Shown here piece by piece: positions 1-3,287 of a stretch of DNA of 5,360 nucleotides. Made by a program: the position numbers and the translations under genes. Under the pieces are notes generated by a model that saw only the letters and a program-made list of their open reading frames with translations, made no database searches and had not been told where the DNA came from. Origin of the DNA: UBA6022 sp036382575 (GTDB taxonomy: Bacteria > Patescibacteriota > Saccharimonadia > Saccharimonadales > Saccharimonadaceae). Location: positions 1 to 5,360 of the forward strand of contig DASVHL010000002.1 in assembly GCA_036382575.1 (NCBI GenBank), given 5' to 3'. How positions within the stretch are numbered: the first letter of the stretch is position 1; each line of letters opens with the position of its first letter.

Positions 1-186
1 GGCCAGTGCTTTTTCACTGCGCTTACCTGCTTTTGCAGTCGCTGTTTCTTCTTTTGGAGCTTCAGCAACTTCTTCGGCTGGTGCAGCACCAGCAATAGCA
101 GCTTCGATCTCTGCAATCGTGTTCTTCTCTGTTACGTCGAGCTTTAGCTTTGCAGCTTCAGCCAACAAATCGGCTTTTTTAGCCAT
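1..186 (-). CDS. rplA: Probable 50S ribosomal protein L1, N-terminal part only (runs off left edge)
   Basis: The reading frame begins at an ATG read leftward from 186 (MAKKADLLAEAAKLKLDVTE) and stays open for 62 codons to the window edge. The visible part is a Lys/Ala/Glu-rich extension. Residues about 4-33 look like a small helix-extended-helix (HeH/LEM-like) module, followed by an Ala/Pro/Glu linker and a basic stretch around AKAGKRSEKALA. The L1 fold proper is not in the window. The call rests on three things: position downstream of secE, nusG and rplK on the same strand, a strong private promoter, and recalled resemblance to the extended N-termini of Saccharibacteria L1 proteins. L1 binds 23S rRNA at the ribosome stalk and in many bacteria represses its own mRNA. 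A weak Shine-Dalgarno (AAAGGG) lies about 11 nt before the ATG. Another Lys/Ala-rich DNA- or RNA-binding protein remains possible. Confidence 0.65.
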   Translation of the reverse strand, partial: MAKKADLLAEAAKLKLDVTEKNTIAEIEAAIAGAAPAEEVAEAPKEETATAKAGKRSEKALA

Positions 187-202
187 AGGTGTTAACCCTT
201 TC

Positions 203-234
203 TGTGGTGCAAACGGCGATTAGGCCTCCCAACA
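203..234 (-). promoter_or_regulatory. Candidate structured leader of rplA (possible L1 autoregulatory site)
   Basis: Read on the minus strand, the transcribed leader holds TGTTGGGAGGC, then CGCCG, then ACCACA. TGT-GG can pair with CC-ACA around a bulged T, enclosing a GGC/GCC inner stem. A GGGAGG element enclosed by a GTGG/CCAC stem just ahead of rplA recalls ribosomal-protein mRNA leaders that bind L1. The pairing is seen in the sequence; the L1-binding role is inferred. Confidence 0.4.
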
Positions 235-252
235 TTGATTGATATGTCCACT

Positions 253-281
253 ATTGTAGCAGGTCTACCTCTGGTAGTCAA
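253..281 (-). promoter_or_regulatory. Sigma70 promoter of rplA
   Basis: On the minus strand there is a -35 TTGACT (281-276), a 17-bp spacer and a -10 TACAAT (258-253) preceded by TGC, making it an extended -10. This is nearly consensus. It predicts a start near 246 and a leader of about 60 nt before the ATG at 186. It means rplA does not depend on transcription from rplK. It is divergent from, and about 12 bp away from, the first cassette promoter. Confidence 0.85.
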
Positions 282-292
282 GCGTAATGCTA

Positions 293-321
293 TTGCTTTA
301 TTACGGTATTTATGTTACTAT
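293..321 (+). promoter_or_regulatory. Sigma70 promoter of cassette 1
   Basis: -35 TTGCTT (293-298), a 17-bp spacer and -10 TACTAT (316-321) with TGT directly upstream (extended -10). The expected transcription start is near 328, giving a leader of about 65 nt before the ATG at 393. The same layout recurs at 995-1023 and 1716-1744; here and at 1716-1744 the sequence around the -10 begins TTATGTTA. Confidence 0.8.
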
Positions 322-342
322 CTATACAATGATCTTGTTGTC

Positions 343-381
343 GATAAGCGCATGTTTATCCAGGGTCACGTACGAAGGTGG
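343..381 (+). promoter_or_regulatory. Cassette 1 leader: hairpin, GTCACG box and Shine-Dalgarno
   Basis: A small hairpin GATAA (343-347) / TTATC (356-360) is followed by the box CAGGGTCACGTACG (361-374) and then AAGGTGG (375-381). The last differs from the ideal AAGGAGG by one base and sits 11 nt before the ATG at 393. The order hairpin, TCACG box, AAGG is repeated in the leaders of cassettes 2 and 3 with different hairpin sequences. Confidence 0.55.
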
Positions 382-396
382 TGTTATAGGTTATGA
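352..396 (+). CDS. Candidate 14-aa leader peptide ORF upstream of cassette 1
   Basis: An ATG at 352 opens a 14-codon ORF, MFIQGHVRRWCYRL. Its stop TGA (394-396) overlaps the ATG of the membrane protein gene at 393 in an ATGA arrangement typical of translational coupling. Its first eight residues match the pattern M-x-x-Q-x-H-x-R of the leader ORF in cassette 3 (MLTQSHAR). No convincing Shine-Dalgarno precedes it, so translation is uncertain. The similarity may instead reflect conserved RNA. Function unknown. Confidence 0.35.
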   Translation: MFIQGHVRRWCYRL

Positions 397-884
397 ATCA
401 AGAACTGCATACCACGCGCGAACAACCCGGCCATACAGTTAGGCGTCCGCTGATGCTTGGCGTTTCACTGGTTTTGCTTGGTCTGCTAAATATCGTGGCA
501 GTCAATATGGCAAACACTATGGAGATGAAGAACAACTGGCCGGTTTTGGCGCTGATTGTTTTTGATTTTCTCAGTCTCATCTGTGTTGTCGCTTATTTTC
601 ATCGGCGGCCTCAATCAGGTGATAAGGCAGTGAAGTCCAATGAAGGGCAAACGACCAAAGCACAGCGTGAGATACTTCAAAGTAAACGTGCTTTCTGGAG
701 TGATATGTTCCCTGGCGCGTGCCTTGCCCCATTTCTCACCGTTCTGACCAGTGTGCTCATCCTGAAGGTCAGACCGGACTGGATCGTGGGCATGGTTACG
801 GTCATCGTTCTAGCCTTCGGCTTTCTGGTATTAGTGTTGTGGCGCCATCGTGTAGCGATGAACGCCTTGCGTAGGCTCACGTAG
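393..884 (+). CDS. Uncharacterised four-TM membrane protein, 163 aa (cassette 1)
   Basis: I do not recognise this protein. After a 19-residue charged N-terminus it has four likely membrane helices at about residues 20-40, 49-69, 106-124 and 130-150. TM2 and TM3 are separated by a charged segment (70-104, rich in Lys, Arg, Gln and Glu). The basic ends and FHRR/WRHR caps after TM2 and TM4 predict both termini and the central loop in the cytoplasm. It reads like two two-TM units joined, each unit resembling the neighbouring 89-101-aa proteins in layout. The end of TM4 (GFLVLVLW...N.LRR) loosely matches the end of the 89-aa protein (GFMVTMLW...N.WLK). The ATG is supported by AAGGTGG 11 nt upstream. 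It is monocistronic, with its own promoter (293-321) and terminator (906-984). There are no catalytic motifs. A role in the envelope is only a guess from topology. Confidence 0.8.
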   Translation: MNQELHTTREQPGHTVRRPLMLGVSLVLLGLLNIVAVNMANTMEMKNNWPVLALIVFDFLSLICVVAYFHRRPQSGDKAVKSNEGQTTKAQREILQSKRAFWSDMFPGACLAPFLTVLTSVLILKVRPDWIVGMVTVIVLAFGFLVLVLWRHRVAMNALRRLT

Positions 885-905
885 CACGACATACACTTTA
901 AATAA

Positions 906-984
906 GTCCGTGCTGTTCGAGGCTAGTAATAATCCATCATTCGATGTTGATATTACTAGCCTCGACGGACGGGCTTTTTCTTTT
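906..984 (+). terminator. Long intrinsic terminator of cassette 1
   Basis: A perfect 13-bp stem pairs CGAGGCTAGTAAT (918-930) with ATTACTAGCCTCG (952-964). The 21-nt apical region contains a further CATC/GATG pairing. An outer stem GTCCGT (906-911) / ACGGAC (965-970) extends it, with six unpaired bases on the 5' side. The run GGGCTTTTTCTTTT follows. It begins about 20 nt after the stop codon. Confidence 0.88.
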
Positions 985-994
985 GCATTAAATA

Positions 995-1023
995 TTGCAT
1001 GACTGTCTAATATGTGACATTAT
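995..1023 (+). promoter_or_regulatory. Sigma70 promoter of cassette 2
   Basis: -35 TTGCAT (995-1000), a 17-bp spacer and -10 CATTAT (1018-1023) preceded by TGA (extended -10). The geometry is the same as at 293-321 and 1716-1744. The expected start is near 1030, about 66 nt before the ATG at 1096. An alternative pair, TTGCAT (983-988) with TCTAAT (1006-1011), also has a 17-bp spacer but lacks a TGn in register. Confidence 0.7.
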
Positions 1024-1039
1024 CTATTGCATGATTACC

Positions 1040-1081
1040 ATGCTGGTAGGCATTCGCCTATTTGCAAATCACGAACCTTAA
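1040..1081 (+). CDS. Candidate 13-aa leader peptide ORF upstream of cassette 2
   Basis: An ATG at 1040 opens MLVGIRLFANHEP. Its TAA stop (1079-1081) overlaps the Shine-Dalgarno AAGGTGG (1080-1086) of the downstream gene. Only the His from the shared TCAC core aligns with the other two leader peptides. No Shine-Dalgarno precedes it, and the ATG would be only about 10 nt from the predicted transcript start. The support is mainly that all three cassettes end a leader ORF at the same place. Confidence 0.3.
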   Translation: MLVGIRLFANHEP

Positions 1082-1086
1082 GGTGG
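1047..1086 (+). promoter_or_regulatory. Cassette 2 leader: hairpin, ATCACG box and Shine-Dalgarno
   Basis: Hairpin TAGGC (1047-1051) / GCCTA (1056-1060) with a 4-nt loop, box GCAAATCACGAACC (1064-1077), then AAGGTGG (1080-1086). The last lies 9 nt before the ATG at 1096. The Shine-Dalgarno is partly inside a 10-bp palindrome ACCTTAAGGT (1075-1084), which could mask it. The order matches the leaders of cassettes 1 and 3. Confidence 0.5.
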
Positions 1087-1095
1087 TGAAAAAGA

Positions 1096-1365
1096 ATGGA
1101 AACAGGGTTCACCTCGCGTGAAGCTGCTCAAAAAGAACGTAAATTTAGCCTTGGCTGGATGATTGGAATACTCGGCTTGGGAATCGTTGCGACTCTAATC
1201 TTATGTGTTGTATACGCAAACCCAGACTCAACAGCTGACCTACAGCGGATACTCTTAGTGCCTATTTTGATGCTTCTCTCTGCGTGTGGCTTTATGGTCA
1301 CCATGCTCTGGATAGGCTTGAATGACACCAACAAGTGGCTAAAGAATGAGCGAGACAAAACGTAA
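1096..1365 (+). CDS. Uncharacterised two-TM membrane protein, 89 aa (cassette 2, first gene)
   Basis: Not recognised as a known family. A charged 17-residue N-terminus is followed by TM1 (about 18-40), a short outside loop with NPDSTADLQR, TM2 (about 51-73) and a charged C-terminal tail (NKWLKNERDKT). Lys/Arg at both ends and the acidic/polar loop predict both termini inside. The start is well supported by AAGGTGGTGA just upstream. Its last 20 bases overlap the start of the next gene (1346), so the two are probably translated from one mRNA with coupling. The hydrophobic core contains two cysteines. It has the same size class and topology as the other small membrane proteins here, suggesting distant paralogy, but sequence identity is low by eye. 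Confidence 0.78.
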   Translation: METGFTSREAAQKERKFSLGWMIGILGLGIVATLILCVVYANPDSTADLQRILLVPILMLLSACGFMVTMLWIGLNDTNKWLKNERDKT

Positions 1366-1651
1366 GATGTTGAAATACCGCGTGCAACTATGTGTGCAAA
1401 TGTTATTTTTCGGACTGCTCGCGTTGCTTGCGGTGTACGCAGGCTATTTGTTATCAGTAGCCATACTTGATGTCGTGAGTATGGACTATTGGGATGAATG
1501 GACTGTGATCTGGGTATCTATAATGGGGGCTGAGATTGTTGTTTCAAGCTGGTTCTTGATGCGGTGTGTTCGTGTAATCGGCTGGAACGTGCATGCCATG
1601 TTCGGTACCTCTCTTAATTTCATCACCCATTTCCTATCCGCTCTCGCGTAG
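1346..1651 (+). CDS. Uncharacterised two-TM membrane protein, 101 aa (cassette 2, second gene)
   Basis: Unrecognised protein. A basic N-terminus (MSETKRKMLKYR) leads into TM1 (about 14-40), an acidic/aromatic outside loop (SMDYWDEW, about 45-52), TM2 (about 52-73) and a C-terminal segment with scattered hydrophobics (FGTSLNFITHFLSALA) that could lie on the membrane. The chosen ATG overlaps the end of the 89-aa gene by 20 bases. An in-frame ATG at 1367, two bases after that gene's TAA, is an alternative that would shorten the product by seven residues. Neither has a strong Shine-Dalgarno, and translation is probably by coupling. It ends at TAG 1649-1651, directly against the terminator hairpin. 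It may act together with the 89-aa protein, since the two share a transcript. Confidence 0.75.
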   Translation: MSETKRKMLKYRVQLCVQMLFFGLLALLAVYAGYLLSVAILDVVSMDYWDEWTVIWVSIMGAEIVVSSWFLMRCVRVIGWNVHAMFGTSLNFITHFLSALA

Positions 1652-1702
1652 CGGGCGCAGTGACAATGTCAGTCACTCGCCTGCTCGCAGGGCGGTTTTT
1701 TA
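1651..1702 (+). terminator. Intrinsic terminator of cassette 2
   Basis: AGTGAC (1659-1664) pairs with GTCACT (1672-1677) around a short loop. The stem is extended by GGCG (1653-1656) / CGCC (1678-1682) with one unpaired base, then GGGCGGTTTTTTAT. It abuts the TAG of the 101-aa gene. Confidence 0.8.
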
Positions 1703-1715
1703 TACCTCCCACGCA

Positions 1716-1744
1716 TTGCTTTTTAATCATACTTATGTTATGAT
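1716..1744 (+). promoter_or_regulatory. Sigma70 promoter of cassette 3
   Basis: -35 TTGCTT (1716-1721), a 17-bp spacer and -10 TATGAT (1739-1744) preceded by TGT (extended -10). The stretch from ATTGCTTT to the -10 aligns well with the cassette 1 promoter, sharing ATTGCTTT and TTATGTTA. The expected start is near 1751, about 62 nt before the TTG start at 1813. Confidence 0.8.
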
Positions 1745-1769
1745 TATAAAGATGACTAATTGAAATGGA

Positions 1770-1807
1770 GAGCAAAATGCTCACCCAGAGTCACGCACGT
1801 TAAGGAG
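1770..1807 (+). promoter_or_regulatory. Cassette 3 leader: hairpin, GTCACG box and Shine-Dalgarno
   Basis: Hairpin GAGC (1770-1773) / GCTC (1779-1782) with an AAAAT loop, box CAGAGTCACGCACG (1786-1799), then AAGGAG (1802-1807), 5 nt before the TTG start. The box matches the cassette 1 box at 12 of 14 bases. The hairpin differs in sequence but occupies the same place. Confidence 0.55.
1777..1803 (+). CDS. Candidate 8-aa leader peptide ORF upstream of cassette 3
   Basis: An ATG at 1777 opens MLTQSHAR, ending at TAA 1801-1803. That stop overlaps the AAGGAG of the 93-aa gene (1802-1807), so a ribosome terminating here would sit on the next gene's binding site. Unlike the other two leader ORFs it has a good Shine-Dalgarno of its own (GGAG at 1767-1770, about 6 nt before the ATG). 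The peptide matches the cassette 1 leader MFIQGHVR at M, Q, H and R. The ATG lies in the hairpin loop and 3' arm. Function unknown; regulatory coupling is inferred. Confidence 0.45.
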   Translation: MLTQSHAR

Positions 1808-1812
1808 TCAGT

Positions 1813-2094
1813 TTGGTAAAGTTGATTAAGGAGTCTCGGCTTCTTGATAAGAAAAATCTACCCGTGATGGTGTATGTTTTGTGCGCAGCATTCATGGTTA
1901 GTTGTATGCGGGTATGTATTGAATTCCTGCAGTACTGCGAACCCTTTTTGCGTCGTGGAGATTCTCATGCCGGATGGTTGACGAGCCTCTATGCGGCAGG
2001 TGTTGTGTGTGCGTTTATTGCGATAGGAATCGCACTGAGTCTCATCTACCTCACGGTGCACGAGAGGCGCACGCTCGAACCGATCAACTACTGA
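1813..2094 (+). CDS. Uncharacterised two-TM membrane protein, 93 aa (cassette 3)
   Basis: Unrecognised protein. The start is TTG, chosen because AAGGAG lies 5 nt upstream; the next in-frame ATG is at residue 19, inside TM1. A basic N-terminus (VKLIKESRLLDKKN) precedes TM1 (about 17-37). An outside loop with EPFLRRGDSHAGW follows, then TM2 (about 55-80) and a charged tail (HERRTLEPINY). Four cysteines lie in or just after TM1 (residues 24, 31, 35, 42), which is unusual among the four membrane proteins here. It is monocistronic, with its own promoter (1716-1744) and terminator (2102-2162). Layout and regulation match the preceding cassettes, supporting a common origin. The function is not apparent. 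Confidence 0.75.
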   Translation: MVKLIKESRLLDKKNLPVMVYVLCAAFMVSCMRVCIEFLQYCEPFLRRGDSHAGWLTSLYAAGVVCAFIAIGIALSLIYLTVHERRTLEPINY

Positions 2095-2101
2095 CTACAT
2101 C

Positions 2102-2162
2102 CCCGTCCCACGAGGGGCTGCTGCTTTTATTGCACCAGCCCCTCAGCGGACGGGATTTTTAT
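2102..2162 (+). terminator. Intrinsic terminator of cassette 3
   Basis: GAGGGGCTG (2112-2120) pairs with CAGCCCCTC (2136-2144). An outer stem CCCGTCC (2102-2108) / GGACGGG (2148-2154) closes it across 3-nt internal loops, followed by ATTTTTATT. The 3' end (GGACGGGATTTTT) and two-tier stem resemble the cassette 1 terminator. Confidence 0.88.
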
Positions 2163-2183
2163 TGGAATTATTTCTAGATATGA

Positions 2184-2216
2184 AAAGCCCCGCATGTAGC
2201 ACGAGCGCGGGGCTTT
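2184..2216 (-). terminator. Intrinsic terminator of the two-gene small-ORF unit (bidirectional)
   Basis: A perfect 10-bp stem, AAAGCCCCGC (2184-2193) / GCGGGGCTTT (2207-2216), with a 13-nt loop. Read on the minus strand it ends CTTTTCAT and lies about 25 nt after the stop of the 63-aa gene. It can also stop plus-strand transcription, so it and the cassette 3 terminator lie back to back between convergent units. Confidence 0.83.
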
Positions 2217-2240
2217 CGTTTTACAATGCGGGGTGTGTAG

Positions 2241-2432
2241 TTATTTGCGTCGCCACCATGGCTGCTTCAGTTGCAATTCGCGTTTGAGGGCTATCTTCTC
2301 TTGATCACCAAGTGCAACGGTTGCTGCTGAGGCGCGCGGATCTTTGCTGGTTGCAGCGACGATGAATTGTTGAGCGATAACTTTGCGCTCTGCTTCGGCT
2401 TCTGCCGCTTTCTTTTTGCGGCCCCTAACCAT
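2241..2432 (-). CDS. Small basic hypothetical protein, 63 aa
   Basis: Not recognised. The soluble-looking sequence begins with a strongly basic/acidic helix-prone segment (VRGRKKKAAEAEAERKV), then a more hydrophobic stretch (IAQQFIVAAT), and ends in LKQPWWRRK. It has about 16 Lys/Arg against 7 Asp/Glu, with no signal peptide or membrane helix, which would suit nucleic-acid or ribosome binding. Its ATG overlaps the end of the preceding 56-aa gene (ATGGTTAG, 8 bases), and GGAG lies about 10 nt upstream, so the two are co-translated. The pair has its own promoter and terminator. The double Trp followed by basic residues at the very C-terminus is distinctive, but I know no family defined by it. 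Confidence 0.65.
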   Translation of the reverse strand: MVRGRKKKAAEAEAERKVIAQQFIVAATSKDPRASAATVALGDQEKIALKRELQLKQPWWRRK

Positions 2433-2595
2433 TGCTTGACACTCCGATCAGTCGTGCGCGACGTAGAGCTTCATCTTCACCGTTTATGCCGGCTTGGGAT
2501 GTGAGGCGGTCTTTTTTCTCGACATTCTCGATCTTTAGCCTTGGATAACGGCTGGCCGGACGATGCGAAGGCTCTGAATTCTTAACGTTGGACAT
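2425..2595 (-). CDS. Small hypothetical protein, 56 aa, overlapping the next gene
   Basis: An ATG read leftward from 2595 opens a 56-codon frame ending at TAG (2427-2425). The protein starts MSNVKNSEPSHRPASRYPRL, continues through a charged middle (KIENVEKKDRLTSQ) and ends RRARLIGVSSNG. It is hydrophilic and probably partly disordered, with no membrane helix or recognisable domain. The start is supported by GAGAGGA about 5 nt upstream and a strong promoter at 2664-2636. Its final eight bases overlap the beginning of the 63-aa gene, typical of translational coupling. An alternative is that it is a leader ORF for that gene, but its length and ribosome site favour a real small protein. Confidence 0.6.
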   Translation of the reverse strand: MSNVKNSEPSHRPASRYPRLKIENVEKKDRLTSQAGINGEDEALRRARLIGVSSNG

Positions 2596-2635
2596 GCTGT
2601 CCTCTCTCGGTAGATGACGGGTAAACTACACATAT

Positions 2636-2664
2636 ATAATAGCATTTTTATGAAAAATAATCAA
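2636..2664 (-). promoter_or_regulatory. Sigma70 promoter of the two small-ORF genes
   Basis: On the minus strand there is a -35 TTGATT (2664-2659), a 17-bp spacer and a -10 TATTAT (2641-2636) preceded by TGC (extended -10). It gives a leader of about 35 nt before the ATG at 2595. Confidence 0.78.
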
Positions 2665-2705
2665 TAGCCCACCTCTTCGGATGCAGTACTGGTTTTGCTA
2701 GTAAA

Positions 2706-2740
2706 TATAAATACCGCCGCGTAATGCGACGGTATTTATA
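2706..2740 (-). terminator. Intrinsic terminator after rplK
   Basis: A 15-bp stem with one C-A mismatch, TATAAATACCGCCGC (2706-2720) / GCGACGGTATTTATA (2726-2740), with a 5-nt loop. The minus-strand exit reads GGCGGTATTTATATTTAC, so the T run is interrupted by A. It lies 16 nt beyond the rplK stop and separates rplK from the downstream small genes. Confidence 0.75.
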
Positions 2741-2756
2741 GGTTTGATCGGTCGAT

Positions 2757-3182
2757 TTATTCGACGACTTCAACACCCATTGAACGTGCTGAGCCAGCGA
2801 TGATTTTCACGCGGCCGTCCATGTCGATGGCGTTAAGGTGATCTTTTTTAAGTTCAGCGATTTCTTCGAGCTGAGCACGAGTAATCTTGCCGACTTTTTC
2901 AGCATGTGGCTTACCACTACCTTTTTTGATACCAATTTTTTCACGAATGATATCGTCAACTGGCTGACCAAGTGACTTCCATGTGAATGTACGATCTTCG
3001 AACACTTGCATGTGAACGATAACGTCTTTACCCATGTCAGCTTTAGTAGCGTCGTTAAATGGATTAATGAAATCCATCATATTAAGACCCCATTGACCTA
3101 GGGTTGAACCAACTGGAGGACCTGCGGTCGCGCGGCCAGCTGGAATACGGAGTTTTAGATTACCGATAATTTTCTTTGCCAT
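2757..3182 (-). CDS. rplK: 50S ribosomal protein L11
   Basis: A 141-aa protein of normal L11 length, from ATG at 3182 (MAKKIIGNLKLRIPAGRATA) to TAA. L11 forms the base of the stalk at the GTPase-associated centre of the 50S subunit, binding 23S rRNA with its C-terminal domain. The N-terminal domain shows the proline loop IPAGRATAGPPVGSTLGQWG, with Gly and Trp where Pro and His are usual in many bacteria. The C-terminal RNA-binding domain is clear in KKGSGKPHAEKVGKITRAQL and the final GSARSMGVEVVE. AAGAAGG about 7 nt before the ATG sets the start. A longer in-frame version from 3248 is rejected because the promoter -10 lies inside it. The gene has its own promoter (3267-3239) and terminator, and is not followed directly by rplA, as is usual. 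Confidence 0.97.
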   Translation of the reverse strand: MAKKIIGNLKLRIPAGRATAGPPVGSTLGQWGLNMMDFINPFNDATKADMGKDVIVHMQVFEDRTFTWKSLGQPVDDIIREKIGIKKGSGKPHAEKVGKITRAQLEEIAELKKDHLNAIDMDGRVKIIAGSARSMGVEVVE

Positions 3183-3197
3183 AATTTTCCTTCTTGT

Positions 3198-3225
3198 ACT
3201 AAATATTATTGAAGCGATATTTAGT
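3198..3225 (-). repeat. Inverted repeat in the rplK leader
   Basis: A perfect 9-bp inverted repeat ACTAAATAT (3198-3206) / ATATTTAGT (3217-3225) with a 10-nt loop lies in the rplK 5' UTR, ending about 6 nt before the Shine-Dalgarno. It could form a weak AU-rich hairpin or be a protein site. Function not known. Confidence 0.5.
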
Positions 3226-3238
3226 GCGTAACTGATAC

Positions 3239-3267
3239 ATTTTAGCAAAAATATACATAAAATGCAA
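3239..3267 (-). promoter_or_regulatory. Sigma70 promoter of rplK
   Basis: On the minus strand there is a -35 TTGCAT (3267-3262), a 17-bp spacer and a -10 TAAAAT (3244-3239) preceded by TGC (extended -10). The predicted start near 3232 leaves a leader of about 50 nt before the ATG at 3182. Confidence 0.83.
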
Positions 3268-3287
3268 GGTGTTGATCGAGGTGAAGA

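Noticed and set aside
398..2061. Minus-strand frames opposite the membrane protein genes (398-580, 677-892, 1128-1358, 1858-2061)
   Set aside because: They are antisense shadows. The plus-strand frames have matched promoters, ribosome sites, terminators and coherent TM topology.
291..2165. Mobile element carrying the membrane protein cassettes
   Set aside because: No transposase, integrase, terminal inverted repeats or target-site duplications are visible at either end.
1974..2177. 67-aa plus-strand frame overlapping the end of the 93-aa gene
   Set aside because: It has no ribosome site and reads through the whole cassette 3 terminator hairpin.
3183..3248. In-frame upstream extension of rplK to a start at 3248
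   Set aside because: The -10 box of the rplK promoter (3239-3244) lies within it, L11 proteins begin at the MAKK position, and a Shine-Dalgarno supports the start at 3182.
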